From assembly GCA_020200675.1 (NCBI GenBank), contig JAIVIG010000276.1, positions 1-23,009 of the forward strand: a stretch of 23,009 bases of DNA, written 5' to 3'. Both the position numbers and the translations under genes were made by a program. Shown piece by piece: positions 13,431-19,763 of the stretch. Source of the DNA: Actinomycetota bacterium (GTDB lineage Bacteria > Actinomycetota > Rubrobacteria > Rubrobacterales > Rubrobacteraceae). The notes beneath the pieces were generated by a model. It did no database searches and was not told where the DNA came from. It saw only the letters and a program-made list of their open reading frames with translations. Position 1 is the first letter of the stretch; each line of letters starts with the position of its first letter.

Positions 13431-13617
13431 CTCGCTCGCAAGAGCAAACCGCGAAGGCGTTGTTTTTCGCCGGCCGGTAGCCTTAGAAACCTAGGCGCTC
13501 TAGATACGGTCCAGGTAGTTCGAACGATCTGTTCGATGTCGGCGGCAGCACCGGGACGGCGTACGGCGTTGCAAAGGTTGTAAGAGATTACACCCGTGAA
13601 TATACGTCGGTCGGGTA
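13431..13617. other. Intergenic stretch between tRNA-Leu and the small-RNA candidate
   Basis: No coding region stands out. There is an inverted repeat TCGAAC-N5-GTTCGA (13520-13536) and a GCTC-GCAA-GAGC mini-hairpin just after the tRNA. No clear terminator for the tRNA transcript is seen before 13630. Confidence 0.4.
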
Positions 13618-13623
13618 TATAAT
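13618..13623 (+). promoter_or_regulatory. -10 element upstream of the small-RNA/terminator hairpin
   Basis: A perfect TATAAT lies seven bases before the first base of the 11-bp hairpin stem. The -35 match (GTGAAT, 16-base spacer) is weak. If used, transcription starts essentially at the hairpin, giving a RNA of about 50 nt. Confidence 0.45.
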
Positions 13624-13629
13624 CAGGGT

Positions 13630-13680
13630 AAGGACTCGCCTGTTCTCCCCATCCTCCCCGGGCGAGTCCTTCTTTTTTTA
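13630..13680 (+). ncRNA. Candidate short hairpin RNA with C-rich loop
   Basis: An 11-bp perfect stem (13630-13640 with 13661-13671) closes a 20-base pyrimidine-rich loop containing TCTCCCC and CCTCCCC. A T-run follows. With the TATAAT just upstream this looks like a complete transcription unit of about 50 nt. C-rich loops of this kind pair with Shine-Dalgarno sequences in known Gram-positive small RNAs, and the actinobacterial 6C RNA also has C-rich loops, though with two hairpins. It may instead only be the terminator of the tRNA-Leu transcript. Confidence 0.45.
13630..13680 (+). terminator. Rho-independent terminator
   Basis: The 11-bp stem GACTCGCC-type arms are followed by CTTTTTTT (13672-13679). 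It is oriented for plus-strand transcripts, from tRNA-Leu or from the TATAAT at 13618. The minus strand lacks a T-run beyond the stem, so it does not obviously terminate the secG transcript. Confidence 0.85.
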
Positions 13681-13773
13681 GTTTTCAGGTTTCCGGTGGG
13701 CGATGCGCTCATTTCGAAACGAAGCTTGGCTAAGGACGTAGAGCAGTCTCATCGAACGGCTTCGCCTCGTACT

Positions 13774-13815
13774 GCTGATTACTGAATACTGACAACTAAA
13801 AACTAATAACTAACC
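13774..13815. repeat. Heptanucleotide array overlapping the secG stop codon
   Basis: Six consecutive 7-mers fill 13774-13815 with no phase slip. The first is GCTGATT, the next two follow ACTGANN and the last three ACTAANN or ACTAACC. The last unit contains the secG stop (CTA 13810-13812 on the plus strand). The phase and core match the array after ahcY. Confidence 0.75.
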
Positions 13816-14034
13816 AAGAAAGATGAGCCCGACGGTGGAGAGGGCGAAGAGCGCGACCACGATCACGGTTAGGCGCGTGAGGTTCTTCTCCATGATGGTC
13901 GTGCCGGAGAAGGTACTCCCCGCACCGCCGCCCAGGGAAGAGGAGAGCCCCCCACCCTTGCCGGAGTGTAGAAGGATCAGGCCCACGAGGGACACGCTGA
14001 AGATTGTGTGTAGCAAAGCCAGTACGTAGATCAT
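13810..14034 (-). CDS. secG: Protein translocase subunit SecG
   Basis: SecG is the small auxiliary subunit of the SecYEG channel. The 74-aa product has two membrane helices (about residues 2-22 and 53-73). Between them lies the Gly-rich cytoplasmic loop HSGKGGGLSSSLGGG with FSGTT, which is diagnostic for SecG. Normal family length is 70-80 aa. ATG 14034 is the only sensible start; the Shine-Dalgarno sequence is weak. It is the last gene of the gap-pgk-tpiA-secG series, 38 bases after tpiA, an order common in Gram-positive bacteria. Its stop codon is embedded in a heptamer repeat array. Confidence 0.92.
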   Translation of the reverse strand: MIYVLALLHTIFSVSLVGLILLHSGKGGGLSSSLGGGAGSTFSGTTIMEKNLTRLTVIVVALFALSTVGLIFLG

Positions 14035-14072
14035 GGCGGCTACTCTACCACAGTTTTTGCCAAAGAGGAGAC

Positions 14073-14852
14073 TCAGTCTTCCTTCGCGTTCGAGGCGCCG
14101 TTTACCAGCTCCGCAAAGGACTCGGCCTCGAGGCTCGCGCCACCCACCAGGCCACCGTCCACGTCTCTCTGCGCCATAATGTCGTTCACGTTTCCCGGCT
14201 TGATCGAGCCGCCGTACAGGATGCGCACCTCCCCGGCGAAGTCTTCGCCGCCGAACTCTCCCAGTAGACCGCGGAGGCGCCCGATGGCGTCCTGCGCGTC
14301 CTCCGGGGTGGCGGTCTCGCCGGTCCCGATGGCCCAGACGGGTTCGTAGGCGAAGACGATAGCTTCGCCGCCGATCTCACCCGCGTCGAGGTGCTCGAAG
14401 ACCGCCCGAACCTGCCCGGAGACCTTCTCCCACATCGAGCCCGCGTCGCGCTCCTCCTTGGTCTCGCCAACGCAGACGACGGGCAAGATCCCGGCGGAGA
14501 CAGCCCGGGCAGCTTTGCGACCCACCGTTTCGTCGGTCTCGCCGAAGATCTCACGCCGCTCCGAGTGCCCCACGATGACCGCCCCGGCCCCCACGTCCTC
14601 GAGCATCGGTGCCGAGACCTCACCCGTGAACGCCCCCGAATCCTCATAGTAGAAGTTCTGCGCACCGGCGACGACCGGCGTACCCTGAGTCAGCCGGACG
14701 AGCTCGCCGAGGGAGGTGAACGTCGCGAAGATCGCCACATCGACCCCTTCGGCGCCCTCGATGCGGGGCAAGAGCTGCTCCACGTAGTCCCGGGCCTCCC
14801 CGAGGAGCTTGTTCATCTTCCAATTCGCCGCCATCATCGGCCTGCGGGCCAT
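14073..14852 (-). CDS. tpiA: Triosephosphate isomerase
   Basis: TpiA interconverts dihydroxyacetone phosphate and glyceraldehyde 3-phosphate in the cytoplasm. The 259-aa product begins MARRPMMAANWKMNK (Lys12 binds substrate), has VIVGHSERRE (His96) and FAYEPVWAIGTG (catalytic Glu170), and the phosphate-binding ILYGGSIKPGN and GGLVGGASL segments. All active-site residues are intact and the length is normal. The ATG directly follows the pgk stop (TAG-ATG with no gap), and AAGGAGGAAG at the end of pgk provides the ribosome site, so translation is coupled. Confidence 0.96.
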   Translation of the reverse strand: MARRPMMAANWKMNKLLGEARDYVEQLLPRIEGAEGVDVAIFATFTSLGELVRLTQGTPVVAGAQNFYYEDSGAFTGEVSAPMLEDVGAGAVIVGHSERREIFGETDETVGRKAARAVSAGILPVVCVGETKEERDAGSMWEKVSGQVRAVFEHLDAGEIGGEAIVFAYEPVWAIGTGETATPEDAQDAIGRLRGLLGEFGGEDFAGEVRILYGGSIKPGNVNDIMAQRDVDGGLVGGASLEAESFAELVNGASNAKED

Positions 14853-16034
14853 CTAATCTTCCTCCTTGTTCGGCAGCACCGCGACGCCCGGCAGCTCTTT
14901 GCCCTCCACGTACTCTAGAGAGGCCCCGCCGCCGGTTGAGATGAAGCCCATCTCGTCCTCCAGCCCGAGCTTCCTCACCGCCGCGACCGAGTCGCCGCCG
15001 CCGACGATGCTTATCGCCTCACTCTCCGCCACGGCCCTGGCGACGCCCTCCGTGCCTTTCGCGAATGCGTCTATCTCGAAGACGCCCATTGGCCCGTTCC
15101 AGAAGATGGTCCTAGCCTCCGTTATGTAGCCCCTGAACTTCTCGACCGTCTCCGGGCCGACGTCCAGGCCCGTCATGTCCGATGGGATCTCCTCGACCCC
15201 TGTGCCCCTGGCCTCTGCGTTCTCCTCGATCTCCCCAGCCACCACCACGTCAACCGGCAGAACGAGCCTCTCGCCGGCCTCGGCCATGAGACGCTTGGCC
15301 TCTTCGAGGTAATCGTCCTCGACCAGGGATTTGCCGACCTCGTAGCCTTGCGCCTTGAAGAACGTGAAGCACATGGCGCCGCCGATGAGCAGGGTGTCCG
15401 CGACCTCGAGCAGGCTCTCTATCACCGCGACCTTGTCCGAGACCTTCGCCCCGCCGAGGATGGCTACGAAGGGCCGCTCCGGGTCGAGCAGGACCTTGTC
15501 GAGATTGTCGAGCTCCTCTTGCATCAGCAGCCCCGCCGCGGCGGGCAGAAGCTCGGCGACCCCGACGGTCGTGGCGTGCGCCCGGTGAGCAGCCCCGAAG
15601 GCGTCGTCGACGTACAGGTCGAAGGGAGCAGCGAGCTGCTCCGAAAACTCGGGGTCGTTCTTTGTCTCGCCGGGGTAGAAACGGGAGTTTTCGAGGAGCA
15701 CGACGCCTTCGCCGTTCGATTCGTTCAGGGCCTCCTCGACCTCAGGGCCGACGGCGGTGTCGAGCTTCTCGACCGGCGCTCCGAGGAGCTCTTCGAGCCT
15801 CCTCGCGGTCGGGTCCATCGCGTATTTCGAGTCCGGCTCGCCCTTGGGCCTGCCGAGGTGGGAGATCAGGGCGGGTCGCGCTCCCCCTTTGAGGAGATAC
15901 CGGATGGTCGGGAGCGCCCTCCGGATGCGCGTGTCGTCCGTAACGTCGCCGTCCTTGACGGGTACGTTGAAGTCCACCCGCACGAGCACCTTCTTGCCTC
16001 GCACGTCCAAATCCATAACACTGCGTTTGTTCAT
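14853..16034 (-). CDS. pgk: Phosphoglycerate kinase
   Basis: Pgk transfers phosphate from 1,3-bisphosphoglycerate to ADP. The product (393 aa from the ATG at 16034) has LVRVDFNVP near the N-terminus, HLGRPKG, VLLENSRFYPGE, DDAFGAAHRAHATTVG, FVAILGGAKVSDK, FWNGPMGVFE and the nucleotide-binding IVGGGDSVAA and STGGGASLE motifs. Both domains are complete. ATG 16034 follows GGGGGTG; an in-frame ATG at 16049 would add MRGGV but has no ribosome site. Upstream is an unusual 158-base repeat-rich gap separating it from gap, while tpiA follows with no gap. Confidence 0.96.
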   Translation of the reverse strand: MNKRSVMDLDVRGKKVLVRVDFNVPVKDGDVTDDTRIRRALPTIRYLLKGGARPALISHLGRPKGEPDSKYAMDPTARRLEELLGAPVEKLDTAVGPEVEEALNESNGEGVVLLENSRFYPGETKNDPEFSEQLAAPFDLYVDDAFGAAHRAHATTVGVAELLPAAAGLLMQEELDNLDKVLLDPERPFVAILGGAKVSDKVAVIESLLEVADTLLIGGAMCFTFFKAQGYEVGKSLVEDDYLEEAKRLMAEAGERLVLPVDVVVAGEIEENAEARGTGVEEIPSDMTGLDVGPETVEKFRGYITEARTIFWNGPMGVFEIDAFAKGTEGVARAVAESEAISIVGGGDSVAAVRKLGLEDEMGFISTGGGASLEYVEGKELPGVAVLPNKEED

Positions 16035-16061
16035 CACACCCCCGCGCATAGCAGTTCAGCC

Positions 16062-16131
16062 AAGAGGGAGCAAGGAAGAGGGAGTGGCAAGTCGGGTTTT
16101 CCCGACTCCCTATTCCCCACTCCCGGAGCCC
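16062..16131. repeat. Ten heptamers in phase forming an inverted repeat between gap and pgk
   Basis: From 16062 to 16131 the sequence divides into ten 7-mers. Five are purine-rich (such as AAGAGGG, twice, and AGTCGGG) and five pyrimidine-rich (such as GACTCCC, TATTCCC, CACTCCC). The halves are complementary: AGTCGGG-TTTT-CCCGACT (16090-16107) forms a perfect inner hairpin and GGGAGTGG (16080-16087) pairs with CCACTCCC (16117-16124). In the minus-strand mRNA this gives a long stem-loop in the gap-pgk leader. Confidence 0.7.
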
Positions 16132-16194
16132 TCGGCTCCTCTCTTGGAGTCCCCCGGCTCCTTCCTTGGAGCCCCCGGCGTCTCGCCGGGGGCT
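16125..16194. repeat. Tandem 21-22-bp palindromic units after gap
   Basis: Three units begin GGAG and are spaced 21-22 bases apart, each with a GGCTCC-type inverted core. Two are separated by CT-rich linkers CTCTT and TTCCTT. The last is a perfect 10-bp hairpin, AGCCCCCGGC-N5-GCCGGGGGCT (16170-16194), overlapping the gap stop codon (16193-16195). No T-run follows on the minus strand, so it is more likely an mRNA stabiliser or processing site than an intrinsic terminator. Confidence 0.65.
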
Positions 16195-17197
16195 ACAGCT
16201 TCTCGCCGATAAAGCGGACGAGGTCCACGGTGCGGTTGGAGTAGCCCCATTCGTTGTCGTACCAGCCCAGGATCTTGACGTTCTGGCCGGTGGACATGGT
16301 CAGTTTGGAGTCGAAGACACAGGAGGCCGGGTTACCGACGATGTCGCTGCTTACCAGGGGCGCGTCGGAGTAGTCGAGGATCCCCGCCAGTTCCCCTTCG
16401 GCTGCCTCTTTGAAGGCCTCGTTGACCTCCTCTACGGAGGTCTCCCGGGAGCAGCGCGCCACCAGGTCCGTGATCGAGCCGTCCGGAACGGGGATGCGGA
16501 GGGCCATCCCGTCTATCTTGCCTTCGAGCTCCGGGTAGATCACCGCCGCCGTCCTCGCAGCCCCCGTGGAGGCCGGGACGATGTTGTTCGGCGCGCTGCG
16601 GGCGCGCCTCGGGTCTTTGTGCGCCGCGTCGAGGAGGCTCTGGTCGTTGGTGTAAGCGTGGCAGGTGGTCATGTAACCGGATTCGATCCCGAAGCTGTCC
16701 TGCAGCACTTTGACCATCGGAATAATGCAGTTGGTCGTGCAGCTGGCGTTGGAGACGACCTGGTCGTTGTCTGGGTCGTAGGACTCGTGGTTGACCTTAT
16801 AGACGAAGGTGCCGTCCACGCCTTTGGCGGGCGCGGAGATCACGACCTTCTGGGCGCCCCCTTCGAGGTGCTTGGCCGCGCCGTCGCGGTCGGTGAAGAC
16901 GCCGGTCGACTCGACTACCACGTCGGCCCCGACGTCGCCCCAGGGGATCTGGGCCGGATCTCGCTCGGAGAAGGTCTTTATCTCCTTGTCGTCGACTCGC
17001 AAGATGTTGTCGTCGAAGCTCACCTCGCCGGGCCAGATGCCGTGCACCGAGTCGCGCTTGAACAGCAACGCCAACCCGTCCATCGGCGCCAGGTCGTTTA
17101 TCGCGACGACCTCGACGTCGTTCCCGTTCTGCATCGCCACCTTCGCGGTGAGCATCCCGATCCTGCCGAAACCGTTTATCCCTACGCGTACGGCCAC
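16193..17197 (-). CDS. gap: Glyceraldehyde-3-phosphate dehydrogenase, type I
   Basis: GAPDH oxidatively phosphorylates glyceraldehyde 3-phosphate to 1,3-bisphosphoglycerate. The 334-aa product has the Rossmann start VGINGFGRIG, the catalytic SNASCTTNC (Cys153) and TCHAYTNDQ (His180), then RRARSAPNNIVPASTGAA and the C-terminal WYDNEWGYSNR. INDLAPMDGLA is an NAD-type cofactor loop. Length and active site are normal. GTG 17197 has GGAGG four bases upstream. A TATACT -10 element lies in the gap before it, so gap may have its own promoter in addition to read-through. A strong hairpin sits at its 3' end. Confidence 0.96.
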   Translation of the reverse strand: MAVRVGINGFGRIGMLTAKVAMQNGNDVEVVAINDLAPMDGLALLFKRDSVHGIWPGEVSFDDNILRVDDKEIKTFSERDPAQIPWGDVGADVVVESTGVFTDRDGAAKHLEGGAQKVVISAPAKGVDGTFVYKVNHESYDPDNDQVVSNASCTTNCIIPMVKVLQDSFGIESGYMTTCHAYTNDQSLLDAAHKDPRRARSAPNNIVPASTGAARTAAVIYPELEGKIDGMALRIPVPDGSITDLVARCSRETSVEEVNEAFKEAAEGELAGILDYSDAPLVSSDIVGNPASCVFDSKLTMSTGQNVKILGWYDNEWGYSNRTVDLVRFIGEKL

Positions 17198-17252
17198 AAT
17201 TCCTCCATTCGCCGTCGCTTGCTGATTCCTTTGTTATTCCCCAATCGCCCGG

Positions 17253-17258
17253 AGTATA
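17253..17258 (-). promoter_or_regulatory. Candidate -10 element for gap
   Basis: TATACT on the minus strand lies about 55 bases before the gap GTG; the -35 is weak. Just downstream, 17221-17241 reads GCTGATT, CCTTTGT, TATTCCC in heptamer phase, two of these being units seen in the repeat arrays. Confidence 0.4.
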
Positions 17259-17307
17259 ACGAGCGATCTAGCCAAACATCTTACCAGCCACCGGCGTCCG
17301 GGCTACC

Positions 17308-17889
17308 TCAAAGCTCCCGCGGGCCTAGCCACTTTCTGGTCTGTGGCGGTGTGTATCGTTCCATCCGTTCTAACAGAACGCGTGGGTCCCCTTCCGTCAA
17401 AACGAGGGAGCGGTGGTCCGGGTGGACGAAACCCTCGGTCACGGCTTGGTCGAAGAGCGTGGAGAGAGGATCCCAGAAGCCGTCCACATCCAGGAGACCG
17501 CACGGTTTCTCGTGTATGCTCAGCTGCGCCCAGGAGAGCACCTCGAAGAACTCCTCGAGCGTACCGTATCCTCCCGGTAGGGTGACGAAACCGTCGGAGA
17601 GGTCGGCCATCAGCATCTTGCGCTCGTGCATGGAGCCGACCACGTGGAGCTTGGCGAGACCTGAGTGCGCGATCTCTTTGGAGATCAACGCCTCGGTGAT
17701 CACACCAACCACCTCACCGCCCTTTTCGAGCGCCGCGCCGGCCACGGCCCCCATCAAGCCGACCCGCCCGCCGCCGTAGACCAGCCCGAGCCCGCGGCGT
17801 GCGATCTCTTTTCCCATGCTCCTCGCGGCCTCCGCGTAGGCCGGGCGCGAGCCTTCCCTCGAACCGCAGAACACGCACACCGCCTCCAA
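17308..17889 (-). CDS. LOG-family protein (TIGR00730; nucleotide 5'-monophosphate phosphoribohydrolase-like)
   Basis: LOG-family proteins resemble plant cytokinin-activating LOG and bacterial nucleosidases, which cleave cytokinin riboside 5'-monophosphate or AMP to the base and ribose 5-phosphate. Family signatures are VCVFCGSREG (residues 4-13), LVYGGGRVGLMG (about 37-48), MHERKMLM, and the diagnostic LPGGYGTLEEF (about 102-112), which carries the catalytic Glu. At 193 aa it has the usual length. The TTG at 17889 follows the whiA stop (TAG 17892-17894) by two bases and gives the normal MxxxCVFCGS start. The substrate in this organism is unknown. It lies in the series between whiA and gap. 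Confidence 0.85.
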   Translation of the reverse strand: MEAVCVFCGSREGSRPAYAEAARSMGKEIARRGLGLVYGGGRVGLMGAVAGAALEKGGEVVGVITEALISKEIAHSGLAKLHVVGSMHERKMLMADLSDGFVTLPGGYGTLEEFFEVLSWAQLSIHEKPCGLLDVDGFWDPLSTLFDQAVTEGFVHPDHRSLVLTEGDPRVLLERMERYTPPQTRKWLGPREL

Positions 17890-17891
17890 CG

Positions 17892-18773
17892 CTACCCGGC
17901 TCTCGCCGCTAGCCTTCGCAGGCGGTGGTTGGCGGCGCTCTTCGAGATCCCACCGAGCCGGGCGAGCTCGGCGAGCGAGGCGTCGGGGTGTTCGAGCCGG
18001 AGCACGAGCATCTCGCCGAGCGCTTCGGGCAGGCTTTGGGGGTCGAGGTTCTGCAGGGCCTCCTGCTGGCGAGCCGCGGCGACGGCGGTGCGCGCCGCGT
18101 TCGCTGCGTCGAAGTTCGTCACCCGGTTGGCGTTCGCCTTCGCCTCGCCGAGGACCGCCCGGGCCTCGTACTCGAGGACCGCCTCGTGCAAACCCATCTG
18201 GGCGAGGAGCGTGGTCACCCAGTCGGCGCCTTTGGCGTACGCTACCCACCGGCCCCTGCGCCTGATGACCTTGAGAGGCGCCCGCGAGAGGGCCGCGACG
18301 CGCCTCACGAACTCCTCGTCCGGGTGGACGAACTCCAGATGGTGGCCGCGACGGTAGCCTGGAGGGGTCACGGAGCCCGCGCCCTGGAAGGCGCCGCGAA
18401 GGTAGGCGGCGCCCGCCGGGGACCCGGGCCTTGCGCCGGCTTCGCGCAGAGCACGTTCCCGCTCGATGCGTAGCTCCTCGACAGCCTGGACGACCCGATT
18501 GCCCTCGACGCGCACCGCGTAGCGGGTCCGTCCGAAGGCGTCCGGCCCGGACGTGTCCAGGTGTGGCTCCAGGTCGAACTCCGAGCGCCAGAGCCTTACC
18601 ACCGAGCGGGCGACTGCCGCGCTGGAGGTGCGTAGGGTCATGCCGGAATCGTCGTGAGCGCCGGCGGCGTCCACGAGGCCGGCGAGCTCGACCCTCCGGT
18701 GGTTATCGCCTGGGTTCGTGCTCCCCGTCCGGGCGGCGAGCTGGCGCCGCAGCTCAGAGGCGAACGAGGGCAA
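17892..18773 (-). CDS. whiA: WhiA, DNA-binding regulator with LAGLIDADG-like and HTH domains
   Basis: WhiA is conserved in Gram-positive bacteria; in Streptomyces it activates sporulation genes, and in Bacillus it affects cell division and chromosome segregation. The 293-aa product has an N-terminal ASELRRQLA start, a degenerate homing-endonuclease-like domain (AYLRGAFQGAGSVTPPG, then HHLEFVHPDEEFVRRVAALS), and the conserved RVTNFDAANAARTAVAA linker. The C-terminal helix-turn-helix is SLAELARLGGISKSAANHRL. TTG 18773 is chosen because GGAGGTG lies eight bases upstream inside the end of yvcK; the two genes overlap by 20 bases. No frame damage is seen. Confidence 0.9.
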   Translation of the reverse strand: MPSFASELRRQLAARTGSTNPGDNHRRVELAGLVDAAGAHDDSGMTLRTSSAAVARSVVRLWRSEFDLEPHLDTSGPDAFGRTRYAVRVEGNRVVQAVEELRIERERALREAGARPGSPAGAAYLRGAFQGAGSVTPPGYRRGHHLEFVHPDEEFVRRVAALSRAPLKVIRRRGRWVAYAKGADWVTTLLAQMGLHEAVLEYEARAVLGEAKANANRVTNFDAANAARTAVAAARQQEALQNLDPQSLPEALGEMLVLRLEHPDASLAELARLGGISKSAANHRLRRLAARAG

Positions 18774-19731
18774 CCTCGCGCACCTCCTCCGCGAGGCGTT
18801 GGGCGTCGTGGCGCACCCCACGGTTCGTGTCGCCGTGGGAGATCAAGTCGGCCTCGCGTACCCGAACGCCGGAGGCTTCGATCTCCTCGCGATCCACAAC
18901 CACGGGCGCGGCTCCTTGGGCCGCGTAACGGTCGATGAGATCCTTCGAGAGCCCGCCGGAGTGAACGAGCACATCGGTGACGACCGCGCCGACGTGCTCT
19001 GCTATCACGCGCAGGTGATCCGAGACGGTGAACCCTGTGGTCTCGCCCGGCTGGGTCATCACGTTCGCCACGTAGACGACGGGCCCCGCGAAGCGCGCGA
19101 GCGCCTCTCGGGTCCCAACGCCCAGGAGCGAGGGGATAGTGCTCGTATAAAGGCTCCCCGAGCCCAAGACAACCACGTCCGCCTCTTGCACGGCCTTCGT
19201 CATCTGCGGCGGCGCGGGGACGCCCTCGGGCTCAACGCTGATCCGGGAGATCCTGCCCTCCCTCTGGTGCATGGCGGAGACGGCGGACTCTCCCCTGACC
19301 ACCGCGCCGTCGGCGTAGCGAGCCACCAAAGTCAGGCTCTCCTCGGCCGCCGGAAAGACCCGTCCCTTGACGCGCAAGAAGCGGGCCGCCTGCTCGACCC
19401 CCTCGGCGAACCCTCCGGCCATGTCCGCGAGCGCCGCGATGATGATGTTTCCAACCGAGTGGTGCGAGAGCTCCCCGCCCTCGCCCTCAAAGCGATAATC
19501 AAAGACCTCGGCGAGCTGCCTCCGCCCGGCGAGCGCTATTAGGCAGTTCCTGACGTCGCCCGGCGGGGCTACCCCGAGCTCCTGCCTGAGCCGGCCGCTC
19601 GACCCGCCGTCGTCGGCCACCGTGACGACCGCGACGAGATCCCCGACCCGGCCTCGGAGTCCCCGCAGCAGCACCGGCAGCCCGGTTCCCCCGCCGAACG
19701 CCACCACCCGCAAATCTTCGTTCCTATCCAT
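18754..19731 (-). CDS. yvcK: YvcK/CofD-like gluconeogenesis and morphogenesis factor
   Basis: YvcK binds UDP-sugars and supports growth on gluconeogenic carbon and normal cell-wall synthesis in Gram-positives. The 325-aa product begins MDRNEDLRVVAFGGGTGLPV. It shows the nucleotide-binding GGGTG (13-17), ADDGGSSGRLR (39-49), PPGDVRNCLIAL, and later VLGSGSLYTSTIPSLL and VANVMTQPGETTGFT, all family landmarks. The frame is open upstream to 19977 but that part is antisense or out of frame with the conserved hydroquinone reductase. ATG 19731 is preceded at six bases by TATACT, suggesting a leaderless mRNA. In most relatives rapZ precedes yvcK; here it does not. Confidence 0.92.
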   Translation of the reverse strand: MDRNEDLRVVAFGGGTGLPVLLRGLRGRVGDLVAVVTVADDGGSSGRLRQELGVAPPGDVRNCLIALAGRRQLAEVFDYRFEGEGGELSHHSVGNIIIAALADMAGGFAEGVEQAARFLRVKGRVFPAAEESLTLVARYADGAVVRGESAVSAMHQREGRISRISVEPEGVPAPPQMTKAVQEADVVVLGSGSLYTSTIPSLLGVGTREALARFAGPVVYVANVMTQPGETTGFTVSDHLRVIAEHVGAVVTDVLVHSGGLSKDLIDRYAAQGAAPVVVDREEIEASGVRVREADLISHGDTNRGVRHDAQRLAEEVREVALVRL

Positions 19732-19736
19732 GTCAC

Positions 19737-19746
19737 CAGTATACTG
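19737..19746 (-). promoter_or_regulatory. -10 element for a probably leaderless yvcK mRNA, within a palindrome
   Basis: The perfect palindrome CAGTATACTG contains TATACT on the minus strand. Six bases separate it from the yvcK ATG, so transcription would begin at the start codon. The -35 is not clear, and read-through from the upstream gene is also possible. Confidence 0.4.
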
Positions 19747-19763
19747 CCCGATCTTGCCGTCCT

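Noticed and set aside
13520..13536. LexA/SOS-box-like palindrome TCGAAC-N5-GTTCGA
   Set aside because: The Gram-positive SOS box needs a four-base spacer between GAAC and GTTC; here it is five, and no damage-response gene is positioned to be controlled.
16170..16194. Hairpin after gap as an intrinsic terminator
   Set aside because: No T-run follows on the minus strand, and the operon continues into pgk and tpiA.
16166..17779. Long plus-strand open frame of 537 codons over gap and LOG
   Set aside because: It is antisense to two genes with intact catalytic motifs; the composition is the Val/Asp/Arg-rich pattern typical of high-GC shadow frames, and no family motif is seen.
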